Assembly: GCF_004053875.1 (NCBI RefSeq)
Contig: NZ_SBIP01000002.1
Location: 124,001-188,000, forward strand
Origin: Neorhizobium lilium
GTDB taxonomy: Bacteria; Pseudomonadota; Alphaproteobacteria; Rhizobiales; Rhizobiaceae
DNA: 64,000 nt
Direction of reading: 5' to 3'
Of this stretch, positions 28,073-37,105 are shown piece after piece. The position numbers and the translations under genes were made by a program. Under the pieces are notes generated by a model. The model was not told the origin of the DNA. It was given only the letters and a program-made list of their open reading frames with translations, and ran no database searches. The stretch's first letter is position 1. Every line of letters begins with the position of its first letter.

Positions 28073-29308
28073 TCAGTCCGCCGACGCGATGATCTCGGCG
28101 AAGCGCTCTTGCGCCTGTTCCGGCGTAATAGAGGCCTTGGCAAAGAATTCGGACATCAGGTCCTCCTTCTGCTTCATACTGTCGGCGGAAAGCATCTGAT
28201 CGACGCTGGTAGCGGTTCCACCCTTGGCGATGATTTCGATGCCCTTCTTCATGCAGTCGTTGGCGGCGCTCATGTCGATATCGCTACGGATCGGCACCGA
28301 ACCCTTTTTCAGGTTAAACGCGACCTGCACCTTCGGATCGACGATCGTTTCCGCAAGTGCCTCCTGAGCCTTCGATTTCGCCTCGTCCTTGATCAGCGGG
28401 AAATAGATCGCATCGCCACCGGTCGTCAGCACTTCGTTCAGGCCAAGGCCCGGAAGGCAGCTATAATCCTTGCCGGCAGTCTGGCCGGCCTGCTGGAACT
28501 CGCCCTGTGCCCAATCGCCCATGATCTGACCGCCAGCCTTGCCGGTGATGACGAGATTGGTCGCCTGGTTCCAATCCTGCACATTATTACCCTTGGCAAG
28601 CTCACGGGCCTGCACGGCAGCCGCAAAGATCTTGGCCATTTCCGGCCCGGCAGCTGCCTCTTCGTCCTTGTCCTTGTAGACCTTTTCGAACAGCTCCTTA
28701 CCGCCGATCGAAATGAGGAGCACATCGAAAAGGTTGTTTGCCTGGAAAGCCTGTCCACCAAGCGCCAGCGGCTGGATCCCGGCTTCCCTGAGCTTGGGGC
28801 CGGCGGCAACAAACTCGTTCCAATCCTTTGGAACCGGTACGCCCGCTTTCTGGAAAGCGGCATTGGACAGCCATAGCCACTGCCAGGAATGGATGTTGAT
28901 CGGAGCGCAATAGATCTTGCCCTCATAGGTACAAGACGCCAGCAGGCTCGCCGGCTTGATCACGTCTTTCCACTTACCCTTCTCGGCAACGGCGGTGAGG
29001 TCTCGCATCAGACCGGACTGAACCAGTTCTTCGGCCTGACGACCATGGTTGAACTGCGTGGCACCCATCGGGTCGCCGCCGGTAATACGGCTGATCATGA
29101 TCGGACGGGCAGTGCTGCCGGAACCGGCAATGGCTCCGTCGACCCACTTATTGCCGGTCGCGTTGAATGCTTTGGCCAGTTCCTTGACGGCTGCAGCTTC
29201 GCCGCCGGAGGTCCACCAATGCGTGACTTCGAGATCCGTGGCCTGTGCTGCCGCATAGGGCATGGCAACTGTAGCGGCCAAAATGGCAGCGACTGCGCGG
29301 ATGTTCAT
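28073..29308 (-). CDS. CUT1 sugar ABC transporter substrate-binding protein
   Basis: The 411-residue periplasmic protein has a signal peptide (MNIRAVAAILAATVAMPYAA, cleaved near AQATDL) and the family-1 binding-protein fold: VTHWWTSGGEAAAVKEL, TGGDPMGATQFNHG, INIHSWQWLWLSN and GDWAQGEF. It resembles GtsA/AglE-like sugar-binding proteins, so a hexose, disaccharide or polyol is plausible, but specificity is unknown. GGGAGGAG precedes the ATG. First gene of the seven-gene operon under the LacI-type operator at 29326. Confidence 0.93.
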   Translation of the reverse strand: MNIRAVAAILAATVAMPYAAAQATDLEVTHWWTSGGEAAAVKELAKAFNATGNKWVDGAIAGSGSTARPIMISRITGGDPMGATQFNHGRQAEELVQSGLMRDLTAVAEKGKWKDVIKPASLLASCTYEGKIYCAPINIHSWQWLWLSNAAFQKAGVPVPKDWNEFVAAGPKLREAGIQPLALGGQAFQANNLFDVLLISIGGKELFEKVYKDKDEEAAAGPEMAKIFAAAVQARELAKGNNVQDWNQATNLVITGKAGGQIMGDWAQGEFQQAGQTAGKDYSCLPGLGLNEVLTTGGDAIYFPLIKDEAKSKAQEALAETIVDPKVQVAFNLKKGSVPIRSDIDMSAANDCMKKGIEIIAKGGTATSVDQMLSADSMKQKEDLMSEFFAKASITPEQAQERFAEIIASAD

Positions 29309-29654
29309 TGAGTCTCCTCCCTCACTGAAACGTTGCAGTAAAATGCTATGGCAATTTTTCAACCGAAGCAACCCACAGGTGAACGAAAATCATATTCCTT
29401 AGATAAACACAACCTTTAGATGTTTATGTTGAAGTCCGTCTTGTATTCAAAACACTATTTTGTCGCGTGAAACGTCATATATTTAGCGGATCTCCTTCGC
29501 AGATGCGGAAAAAACGTGTTGCATCTGCGTTTTGCAACCTGAAGAAGTCCCTCAACGCCGGAGCCAACAGAAACCTACTATATCGTTTCAGTTTTTCCCG
29601 TATGATAGATCTTTGCCGCGCCTTCTGAGGGCGCCTGCAGGACGGAACTTCACA
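29309..29654. other. Intergenic control region between the sugar operon and lacI-type gene
   Basis: No gene is seen in these 346 bases; codon-like frames are poor and the stretch around 29340-29530 is AT-rich. It contains CTGAAACG-type octamers at 29326-29333, 29467-29474 (GTGAAACG) and, in opposite orientation, 29584-29591 (CGTTTCAG). These are the expected operator half-sites for the divergent LacI-family regulator. Confidence 0.6.
29326..29339. promoter_or_regulatory. LacI-type operator before the sugar-binding-protein gene
   Basis: CTGAAACGTTGCAG is a near-perfect palindrome with the central CG expected for LacI-family operators (one mismatched pair). It lies directly upstream of the ribosome site of the binding-protein gene, where a bound repressor would block transcription. 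Confidence 0.6.
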
Positions 29655-30698
29655 GTGGACGAGATCAACCCTACCCAACCATCGACATTCCCGCCGGAGC
29701 GCCCGACGCTCAAGACGATCGCCTATATGACGGGGCTCGGGATCACGACCGTATCTCGCGCGCTTAAAGATGCGCCCGATATCGGTGCCGACACCAAAGA
29801 GCGTGTCCGGCTCGTCGCCCGTCAACTTGGCTATCAACCCAACCGGGCGGGCGTGAGATTGAGGACGGGCAAGACGAATGTTATCGCCCTCGTTCTTGGT
29901 ATAGACGAGGAACTGATGGGGTTCACCAGCCGGATCGTGCATGGCATTTCGGAGGCGCTGACAGGCACCCAATATCACCTCGTGGTGACGCCCCATGCCT
30001 TTCAGAAGGACCCGATGGGGCCTGTGCGCTATATCCTCGACACGGGATCGGCCGATGGCGTAATAATTTCCAGAATTGCACCGGAGGATCCGCGTGTCCG
30101 GTTATTGACGGACCGCGGCCTGCCCTTCGCGACCCATGGGCGCACGCATATGGGGATCGTCCATCCCTTCCACGATTTCGACAACGAAGCCTATACCTAT
30201 GAAGCAGTCCAGAAGCTCGTCGCGAGGGGTCGGCGGCGTCTAGCCATCCTTGCTCCTTCGCCAAGTCTTTCCTACTATACGCATAGCCGCATCGGCTTCG
30301 AAAATGCCCTCGCGGAATCGGACGCCATCGAAGTCTCCATGGGACAGCTTACGGCTGAAACGCCGCTTGGAGAAATCAGAGAGCGAATGATGGCGATGAT
30401 GGGCTCCAAGGATGCCCCTGACGGCATCATTTCCATCAACGGATCATCCACCATTGCCTTAGTGGCTGGTGTGGAGGGCGCCGGCAAGCGGCTGGGAGTG
30501 GATGTCGACATGGTGTCGAAACAGTCAGCTGACTTCCTCAATTGGATCCGCCCCGAGATATATACGGTGAACGAGGACGTGCGCCTGGCAGGACGAGAAT
30601 TGGGGAAAGCAGTGATGGCGCGCATTTCCGGCACCGATCCGGAACTGTTGCAGAGCATCAGCCAGCCATCCTGGTCGCCCATGTCGCCGCAGAACTGA
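29655..30698 (+). CDS. LacI-family transcriptional regulator
   Basis: The 347-residue product has the N-terminal LacI helix-turn-helix ([20 protein letters not shown], about residues 18-37) with a [15 protein letters not shown] hinge and a periplasmic-binding-protein-like sensor domain. No ATG fits the domain start; GTG at 29655, after AGGACGGAA, gives a normal LacI length. A longer frame begins at a TTG at 29532. It is divergent from the sugar operon and probably represses it and itself until a sugar inducer binds. Confidence 0.92.
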   Translation: MDEINPTQPSTFPPERPTLKTIAYMTGLGITTVSRALKDAPDIGADTKERVRLVARQLGYQPNRAGVRLRTGKTNVIALVLGIDEELMGFTSRIVHGISEALTGTQYHLVVTPHAFQKDPMGPVRYILDTGSADGVIISRIAPEDPRVRLLTDRGLPFATHGRTHMGIVHPFHDFDNEAYTYEAVQKLVARGRRRLAILAPSPSLSYYTHSRIGFENALAESDAIEVSMGQLTAETPLGEIRERMMAMMGSKDAPDGIISINGSSTIALVAGVEGAGKRLGVDVDMVSKQSADFLNWIRPEIYTVNEDVRLAGRELGKAVMARISGTDPELLQSISQPSWSPMSPQN

Positions 30699-30711
30699 AA
30701 TGAAGAAATGA

Positions 30712-30738
30712 GGAGCGGAATTGGAACCGCTCCCCTTT
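30712..30738 (+). terminator. Terminator after the LacI-family gene
   Basis: Stem GGAGCGG (30712-30718) pairs with CCGCTCC (30727-30733), followed by CCTTT. It lies 13 bases after the stop and before the convergent gnd gene. Confidence 0.6.
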
Positions 30739-30776
30739 CGCGTTCGTCAGGGCCGAATTTGTCAGGCCACTTCTAA

Positions 30777-32210
30777 TCAGGAAAGGGTGGCGAGACCGCT
30801 TCCCCATGGGCCGTGATGCTTGTCGACTCCATCGAGACGGTCGAAGCCATGCGCACCGAAAAAGTCCCGTTGGGCCTGGATGAGATTGGCTGTTCCTCGC
30901 CCGCGGCGATAAGCGTCGAAATAGGAAAGCGCCGAGGCGAGTGCTGGCACAGGAAGACCGCCCAGCGCAGCATAGGAGACCACACGCCGCAACGCGCCAT
31001 CCGTCTCTTTCACCATCGTCGAGAAGGCTGGCGTCACGATCAGGTTGGCGGCGTCCGGATCCTTGGTGAAGGCCGAGGTGATCTCGTCAAGAAACCCAGA
31101 GCGGATAATGCAGCCCGCGCGCCAGATCTTCGCGATTGTCGGCATGGGAAGGTTCCAGCCAAACTCTTTCGAAGCGGCCGCCATGACGGCGAAGCCCTGC
31201 GCATAGGCGCCGATTTTAGCAGCCAGCAGCGCGTTTTCGAGATCGGCCAGGAAAGCCATGCCATCCTGCGGAGCACGCTGCCCCTGCGGCAGTCCGAGGA
31301 TCTTCTCTGCCGCCAGTCGCTCAACCCTTTGGGATGACAGAACGCGTCCCGAAACGGCCGCTTCGATTGCGGTTGCGGCGACGCCCATGTTCTGCGCCTC
31401 GATCACCGACCATTTGCCAGTACCCTTCTGGCCGGCCGAATCGACGATCACGTCCACCATGGGCTTGCCAGAAATCGGATCCGTCGCCTTGAGCACTTTT
31501 TCGGAAATCTCGATCAGGTAGGAGTTCAAACGGCCCGTATTCCAGCGCCCAAAAACATCGCCGATCTGCGAGGCGCTCATACCCATGCCATCGCGCAGAA
31601 TGCCGTAGATTTCGGCAATCATCTGCATGTCGGCATATTCGATGCCGTTATGGATTGTCTTGACGAAGTGACCGGCGCCGTTTTCGCCAAGCCAGGCGAC
31701 GCAAGGGTCTCCATTGTACTTGGCCGAGATCGAGGTCAGCACTTTTTCGACCCGCTTCCAGCTGTCTTCCGTGCCGCCGACCATGATCGACGGGCCGTGG
31801 CGCGCGCCCTCTTCCCCGCCGGACACGCCCATGCCGATAAAGGTGAGGCCGCTGTCCTTAAGGTGATCAAACCGCCGCATCGTGTCGCGGAAATTGGCAT
31901 TGCCAGCGTCGATCATGATATCGCCGTCAGATAGATAGGGCTTGAGCAGTTCCATCTGCTGGTCCACCGGGTCGCCGGCCTTGATCATGATGATGATCGG
32001 GCGGGGTGGGCGAATAGCGGCCACGAAGTCTTCCATCGTCTCGCACGGGATGATCTGGCCTTGCAGATCGCCGGCATCCGCGTAGAATTTGCGAGTGACC
32101 TCCACTGTCCGGTTGAAAACTGCGATCCTGTTGCCTTTTTCGGCAATGTTGAGTGCCAGATTGGCGCCCATCACGCCAAGTCCGATGAGCCCGATTTCTG
32201 CCTGTTCCAC
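30777..32210 (-). CDS. gnd: 6-phosphogluconate dehydrogenase (decarboxylating)
   Basis: Gnd oxidises 6-phosphogluconate to ribulose 5-phosphate with NADP. The 477-residue product has the Rossmann motif IGLIGLGVMGANLALNIAEK, the signature FIGMGVSGGEEGARHGPSIM, catalytic Lys/Asn in GHFVKTIHNGIEY and the C-terminal helical domain ending near HGFDRLDGVDKHHGPW. There is no suitable ATG; GTG at 32210 has GGAGG eight bases upstream and gives the family length, whereas the frame extended to 32270 does not look conserved. Confidence 0.96.
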   Translation of the reverse strand: MEQAEIGLIGLGVMGANLALNIAEKGNRIAVFNRTVEVTRKFYADAGDLQGQIIPCETMEDFVAAIRPPRPIIIMIKAGDPVDQQMELLKPYLSDGDIMIDAGNANFRDTMRRFDHLKDSGLTFIGMGVSGGEEGARHGPSIMVGGTEDSWKRVEKVLTSISAKYNGDPCVAWLGENGAGHFVKTIHNGIEYADMQMIAEIYGILRDGMGMSASQIGDVFGRWNTGRLNSYLIEISEKVLKATDPISGKPMVDVIVDSAGQKGTGKWSVIEAQNMGVAATAIEAAVSGRVLSSQRVERLAAEKILGLPQGQRAPQDGMAFLADLENALLAAKIGAYAQGFAVMAAASKEFGWNLPMPTIAKIWRAGCIIRSGFLDEITSAFTKDPDAANLIVTPAFSTMVKETDGALRRVVSYAALGGLPVPALASALSYFDAYRRGRGTANLIQAQRDFFGAHGFDRLDGVDKHHGPWGSGLATLS

Positions 32211-32366
32211 GGATCTGCCTCCAGTTGGGAATATTGTGGATGTTGTTGCATCCAAATGTTTCACGGGCAAGGCAATCGGACGTCGAAACAGACCTCTTCA
32301 TACCGAGTCAGCTTTGCGGCAGGATGAAGCAAAGCTCTGCAACGATAGAAAAGGAAGGATCTATCC

Positions 32367-32774
32367 ATGAACGTCATGCCGGCTCAGATCATCCATGTCA
32401 GCATCGCCCGCACATGGGAGGATGTCTTTGCTTTCACCGGAAAGCCGGAAAACATGCCACTCTGGGCGTCCGGGCTGGCATCAGGCCTTATGCGCGACGG
32501 AGAGGACTGGCTTGGAGATGGTGGGCCGATCGGCAGAATCCGGGTGCGGTTTTCGCCGCCAAACCCCTATGGCATCTTGGATCACACCGTCACGATGGAA
32601 GACGACACCGTAGTCGTCAATTCCATGCGGGTCGTCCCAAATGGAGATGGCGCGGAGATCATGTTCACGCTCCTTCAACGGCCGGACCAGGACAATGCCG
32701 CATTCGAAACAGATGCCGCTCATGTGCTTCACGACCTGACGATGCTCAAGTCACTGATGGAGCGAGACGAGTAG
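32367..32774 (+). CDS. SRPBCC-family (START-like) protein
   Basis: The 135-residue product shows the helix-grip fold pattern of SRPBCC/polyketide-cyclase-like proteins: IIHVSIARTWEDVFAFTGKP at the N-terminus, a central strand run RIRVRFSPPNPYGILDHTVT and a long C-terminal helix (AHVLHDLTMLKSLMER). Such proteins bind hydrophobic ligands; the ligand is unknown. AAAAGGAAGG lies upstream of the ATG. It is divergent from gnd and converges with the PAS-domain gene. Confidence 0.82.
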   Translation: MNVMPAQIIHVSIARTWEDVFAFTGKPENMPLWASGLASGLMRDGEDWLGDGGPIGRIRVRFSPPNPYGILDHTVTMEDDTVVVNSMRVVPNGDGAEIMFTLLQRPDQDNAAFETDAAHVLHDLTMLKSLMERDE

Positions 32775-32787
32775 CGGATCCGGAAAA

Positions 32788-33495
32788 TTATAAGGCCGGA
32801 CGCTTCCGACGGTCCGCCGTCTCTTGAATGATCACCAATGCGCCCACCAATGTCGACGAACGCAGGAAGGGCGACATGCGGCATCGCATGACGATCGTCT
32901 CGCCATTCACCTGGTCCGCATAAGTCACAGACACATGCTCACCCTCAAAGCACTTGTTGAGATTGGGCTCGAACTCGTTGCGAAAACGATGAAGCCCGAT
33001 CAATTCGGCAAAATGCCTGCCAAGAAGCTCCTCCCGCGGCATATTCAGCCGCTTCGCATTTGTCTCGTTTGAGTAGAGCACGCGATATCCGGGCGCCACG
33101 AGAAGAATACGGTCGGAAATGCGGTTCAGCAGAGAATCATCGAGAACACCGTTGGCAGTGGCCTCATCGATCAGGGAAACATCGCTTTCGGTGCCTTGTT
33201 CGGATGGCGCAACGGCCGTGGCAGGCGGCGCAAGATAGCGCTCTACGAGCGTCTGGAGAAGATGCGCATTACGGCGCACGCAGCCCCGGTCGTCAGCCTC
33301 GGCATTGAGGAGGTCGAGCGCAAAGCGGAACTGCGCCTGAATGCTGGCGGGGTCCTGCGCCGCACTGCCGAAGATCGCCAGAAGAAGCGGATCGAGTTCG
33401 CCGTCGAGGGCGCCCATGGCACGCTCGTCCTCACGCTCGATCGCTTGCTGCAGATCGGCATATTTCGACCAGAAGAGATCGATCAGAGCTTCCAA
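32788..33495 (-). CDS. PAS-domain protein
   Basis: The 235-residue product has a helical N-terminal region (about residues 1-90) and a C-terminal PAS domain (about residues 120-228): RILLVAPGYRVLYSNETNAKRLNMPREELLGRHFAEL in its core, with the terminal PAC-like strand SSTLVGALVIIQETADRR. No kinase, GGDEF or HTH output domain is present, so it may be a stand-alone sensor or adaptor. It lies 175 bases after lpxXL on the same strand; that gap has no gene I can support. Confidence 0.8.
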   Translation of the reverse strand: MEALIDLFWSKYADLQQAIEREDERAMGALDGELDPLLLAIFGSAAQDPASIQAQFRFALDLLNAEADDRGCVRRNAHLLQTLVERYLAPPATAVAPSEQGTESDVSLIDEATANGVLDDSLLNRISDRILLVAPGYRVLYSNETNAKRLNMPREELLGRHFAELIGLHRFRNEFEPNLNKCFEGEHVSVTYADQVNGETIVMRCRMSPFLRSSTLVGALVIIQETADRRKRPAL

Positions 33496-33670
33496 CGAAC
33501 GTACCTTCCCCCTCAGCGTCTTTTTTGCCCGGCTACGTCTACGGCCTCTCAGAGGCGCGATTAAAGAAGAAGGGACTTAAACATCTGGTCCCAAACGGAC
33601 TAGCAAATATGCTGGGTGAGTACTGTAGAAACGCATCCGCCGCAATTCTTAGATTTGACGGAGTAGTTTC

Positions 33671-34606
33671 TCAGGAGGCGACGCTTTTCTTGATGTGCCA
33701 CCGATCATGATACCAAAGCCATTGTTCGGGATACTCGCGAACCCAGGATTCGACCTTATCGTTCAGGACCTGCGCCGTACCCTGAACGTCAAGACTGCCC
33801 TTAGCGTCCCGTGGAAGCTCGATCCTTGGCTCGATCTCCAGCCTGAAGCGGTTGCCGGGAAGGCGGATACAGCGGGCTGGATAGACGTCCGCATCGAACT
33901 GCCGAACCAACTTGGCCAAGAGCGGATTGGTTTTCACCGGCCGCCCGAAGAATGCCGTCGGCAGGCCCCTGCCGAACTTCTGATCCACCAGCACGCCGAC
34001 GCCGCCGCCTGCTTCCAGCCGGCGCGCTAGCGCAAAGGAGGACCCAGCATGGGAGGGCACCAGCTGCCCCATGCGCGCGCTTCGAAACGAGAAGACCTTA
34101 TCGGCGATGTAGGGGTTGTTCGGCGGGCGGAACAGCACCATGACCTCTAGCCCAAAGGCCTTGCCCGCCACCGGAAGAAGCTCGAAATTCCCAGTATGGG
34201 CAGTAAATACGATGAAGGGCCGCGGGTTGTCGCGAAGCTCGGCGAAGATCGGGACGCCCGACACTTCCACCCTGCCCGGCTCTGTCTGCTCTGGATGGTA
34301 ATCGAACAACCGGTCCAGAAACACATATTCCGCCGCCAGCCTGCCCATATGTCCCCAGCTGGCGACAGCGATCTCCTGAAGCTCAGCCTCTGCTTTTTCT
34401 GGAAAGGCATTGCGCAGATTGGTCATCATCAGTTTGTGGCGCCAGAGCTTCGGGCCGACGACACGCGCAATGCGATCGGCAAAGCGGATCGCCGGATCGG
34501 CGGGAAAGACCTTGAGCGCGTTCAGCAACCCGAATGCAAGCTGCGCCACCAGCCACTGCTGGAACCGGCGTAGCGCCAGAACGATCCGGGTCAGAAACAT
34601 CTTCAA
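33671..34606 (-). CDS. lpxXL: Lipid A very-long-chain acyltransferase LpxXL (LpxL/HtrB family)
   Basis: The 311-residue inner-membrane-associated enzyme has the HX4E acyltransferase motif in FTAHTGNFELLP and the GVGVLVDQKFGRG block of the LpxL/HtrB family. At the end of the acpXL cluster it is expected to transfer the 27-hydroxyoctacosanoyl-type chain from AcpXL to lipid A. The first codon appears to be TTG at 34606 (GAGG seven bases upstream), with ATG at 34600 as alternative. It follows the adh gene by nine bases. Confidence 0.9.
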   Translation of the reverse strand: MKMFLTRIVLALRRFQQWLVAQLAFGLLNALKVFPADPAIRFADRIARVVGPKLWRHKLMMTNLRNAFPEKAEAELQEIAVASWGHMGRLAAEYVFLDRLFDYHPEQTEPGRVEVSGVPIFAELRDNPRPFIVFTAHTGNFELLPVAGKAFGLEVMVLFRPPNNPYIADKVFSFRSARMGQLVPSHAGSSFALARRLEAGGGVGVLVDQKFGRGLPTAFFGRPVKTNPLLAKLVRQFDADVYPARCIRLPGNRFRLEIEPRIELPRDAKGSLDVQGTAQVLNDKVESWVREYPEQWLWYHDRWHIKKSVAS

Positions 34607-34615
34607 GGCGAAACC

Positions 34616-35644
34616 TCAGTCCATTCTCAGGACGATCTTGCCGAAGACCTGGCGGGTCTCCATGCGCGAAAGGGCAGTATGGATATCATCGAAGGTTACT
34701 TCGGTGTCTATGACCGGACGCACGATGCCCTGTGCCATCTTCTGCATCGCGTCCGCCATGTTTTCCATCCGGCAACCGAATGAGCCAAACAGCTTCAACT
34801 GCTGCTGGAACAGCATCATCAGGTTCATCTCGGTCGAGACGCCCGAGGTGGAGCCGCAGGTAACCAGCCGCCCGCCCCGCTTCATACAAAGCATGGAGCC
34901 TGCCCAGGTGTCCTTGCCCACATGCTCGAAGACGACGTCCACGCCCTTCTTCTTGGTGAGCTTGCGTACGACACCCTCGAACCGATCCTTGCGGTAGTTG
35001 ATGACGTGGTGCGCGCCAAGCGCCCGAGCCGGCTCGATCTTCTCGTCGGAACCGACCGTGGTGATGACGGTGCAGCCCATCTTGGCCGCAAGCTGGATGG
35101 CAGCAGTTCCGATGCCGGAACCGCCAGCGTGGACGAGGATGGTTTCGCCCGGCTGGAGTTTGGCATTGTCGAACAGCATGTGTTCGACGGTCCCGAAGGT
35201 CACCGGAGCAAGTGCGGCGGCCACCGCATCGACGCCAGGAGGGGCGGGTACGAGAAGACGGGCCGGCAGGTTGGCCTTCTCCTGCGCAAAGCCGTCGAGG
35301 TGAAAGCCATGTACTCCGGACACGTTTTCACAGAGATTGTCGCGCTTTTCCCGGCACGCCTTGCAGAGGCCGCAGGTGCGCGCGCCATAGATGGACACGA
35401 GCTGACCCGGCAGGACATTCGAAACGCCAGGGCCAATTGCTTCCACCACTCCCGACGCTTCTGCGCCGATTGTCAGCGGCATTTTGCGCTTGGCGAACGC
35501 CATGCCGCGCCAGCCCCAGACATCGATATGATTGAGTGCAACAGCCTTGACGCGCAGTGTCACTTCGCCCGGTCCCGGCGCATCCGGCTCCGGAACGTCG
35601 ACGGCTTCGAGCTTGCGGTCATCGATCAGTTGCAGAGCGCGCAT
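34616..35644 (-). CDS. Zinc-binding alcohol dehydrogenase-like protein of the lipid A VLCFA cluster
   Basis: The 342-residue MDR-family protein has the catalytic-domain GxGxxG-type motif VHAGGSGIGTAAIQLA and a structural zinc loop CGLCKACREKRDNLC. Rhizobial acpXL clusters contain such a gene (called adh2XL), thought to act in making or modifying the very-long-chain acyl chain, possibly at an enoyl-reduction step; the reaction is not proven. Start at 35644 (MRALQLID) follows AAGGAA. It lies between the repeat element at 35701 and lpxXL. Confidence 0.88.
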   Translation of the reverse strand: MRALQLIDDRKLEAVDVPEPDAPGPGEVTLRVKAVALNHIDVWGWRGMAFAKRKMPLTIGAEASGVVEAIGPGVSNVLPGQLVSIYGARTCGLCKACREKRDNLCENVSGVHGFHLDGFAQEKANLPARLLVPAPPGVDAVAAALAPVTFGTVEHMLFDNAKLQPGETILVHAGGSGIGTAAIQLAAKMGCTVITTVGSDEKIEPARALGAHHVINYRKDRFEGVVRKLTKKKGVDVVFEHVGKDTWAGSMLCMKRGGRLVTCGSTSGVSTEMNLMMLFQQQLKLFGSFGCRMENMADAMQKMAQGIVRPVIDTEVTFDDIHTALSRMETRQVFGKIVLRMD

Positions 35645-35700
35645 GATTTTATAGTTCCTTCCAGATCCACCGGACATACGAGGTCGTTGCCGCGTACTCC

Positions 35701-35785
35701 CGTCATGCTCGGGCTTGTCCCGAGCATCTGCCAGCCTTCGATTTATTGACGTTGGTAGATCCTCGGCACGAGGCCGAGGATGACG
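35701..35785. repeat. Palindromic rhizobial intergenic element (RIME-like)
   Basis: Two hairpins, ATGCTCGGG-CTTGT-CCCGAGCAT (35705-35727) and ATCCTCGGC-ACGAG-GCCGAGGAT (35759-35781), are separated by about 31 bases. The outer ends CGTCATGCTCGG and CCGAGGATGACG are themselves near-perfect inverted repeats. This matches rhizobial intergenic mosaic elements in form. It sits between fabF1XL and the adh gene inside the otherwise tight operon. Confidence 0.78.
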
Positions 35786-35806
35786 TCCTGACTATGGGCG
35801 CTGTCT

Positions 35807-37093
35807 CTAGGCCGGTTCCACCGTCATGACAAGGCTGGCATTCTGTCCGCCGAAGCCGAAGGAGTTCGAAAGGACCGCCTTGGGCGCACCGTCCCGCTTC
35901 ACATTCGGCACTACATCCAACATGATGGATGGATCAGGATTGGTGTAGTTGATCGTTGGCGGCAGTGTTCCAGTCAGCATCGTCTGGATGGAGAAGACTG
36001 CTTCCACAGCACCTGCAGCCGTCAGCGTATGGCCGATCATCGACTTGTTGGACGAGACCGGAATATCCTTCAGGCTGTCGCCGAACACGGCGAGCATGGA
36101 CCCGTACTCCATCTTGTCGTTCTCGGGCGTCGACGTTCCGTGCGCATTGATGTAGCCGATTCCGCTTTCATCCATTCCGGCATCTTCGAGCGCCGCACGG
36201 ATGGTCGCTATGGCAGGTCCGCCATCGGGAGACGATCGGGTGCGGTGGAAATGATCGGCCTTTTCACCAAGGCCCTTGATGATACCGAGCACCTTGGCGC
36301 CACGAGCAATTGCCGACTCCAATGATTCCAGAACCAGTGTGGCCGCGCCTTCGGCGATGACGAACCCGTCGCGCTCCTTGCTGAAGGGCTTGGAGGCTTT
36401 TTCAGGAGGATCGTTCTGCGTCGAAAGCGCCGATAGCAGTGAAAAGCGGATCAATGCTTCGGCGCTGACCGAGCCATCGGTTGCAGCCACAAGCGCCTTG
36501 TCGGTGCGACCCTGGCGAATGGCTTCCACGCCAAGTTGGATTGCGGTGGCGCCGGAAGCGCAGGCCGTCGACAGCGTCACCGGCAGGCCCCTTGTGCCGA
36601 ACGTGTCGGCGAGCCTCTCCGAAATGGATCCGAACTGTACGGCTTCCAGAAAAACAGGGTCCGGGCGCTCGCGCAAGGCGGCGAGGAAGCGGTCGTAGGC
36701 GTCACCTTCTCTCTGTGACGGAAGTGAACGATCCGCCAAGGCAAAGCGATCCGACCACTCGGGCTCCACAGGAGGAGCCGCAAGAAAGAGCGGACCTTCG
36801 AAATCGCCAGAAAGTCCGGCTTGGGCGAGCGCTTCCTTCGTCGTCTCGCGGGCAAAGGCATAGGAGCGCTCGACGGCATTCGGCGCCGGCAGCGTGATGA
36901 AATCTACCGTGCCGCTGATGCGCGTCGACAGTGTGTCGGTTGGAAAGCGGGTGATCTTGTGAATGCCCGAGGTCCCGGACGTCAGCGCCGCCCAGTTGTC
37001 CTCAAGCCCCTGGCCGAGAGAGGTGATGACGCCCATGCCGGTAACGGCAACGATCGGGCGGCCCAGATGATCCTTGAAGCGTTTGTCGCTCAT
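35807..37093 (-). CDS. fabF1XL: Beta-ketoacyl-ACP synthase of the VLCFA cluster (FabF1XL, catalytically complete)
   Basis: The 428-residue ketosynthase keeps the full catalytic triad: Cys about residue 178 in TLSTACASGATAIQLG, His 318 in GYINAHGTSTPENDK and His 355 in SNKSMIGHTLTAAGAVEAV. It should extend acyl-AcpXL chains beyond C18 toward C28. Start at 37093 follows GAGGGGAA. It is 12 bases downstream of fabF2XL, which lacks the Cys, suggesting the two work as a heterodimer (inference). Confidence 0.92.
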   Translation of the reverse strand: MSDKRFKDHLGRPIVAVTGMGVITSLGQGLEDNWAALTSGTSGIHKITRFPTDTLSTRISGTVDFITLPAPNAVERSYAFARETTKEALAQAGLSGDFEGPLFLAAPPVEPEWSDRFALADRSLPSQREGDAYDRFLAALRERPDPVFLEAVQFGSISERLADTFGTRGLPVTLSTACASGATAIQLGVEAIRQGRTDKALVAATDGSVSAEALIRFSLLSALSTQNDPPEKASKPFSKERDGFVIAEGAATLVLESLESAIARGAKVLGIIKGLGEKADHFHRTRSSPDGGPAIATIRAALEDAGMDESGIGYINAHGTSTPENDKMEYGSMLAVFGDSLKDIPVSSNKSMIGHTLTAAGAVEAVFSIQTMLTGTLPPTINYTNPDPSIMLDVVPNVKRDGAPKAVLSNSFGFGGQNASLVMTVEPA

Positions 37094-37105
37094 CAACATT
37101 TCCCC

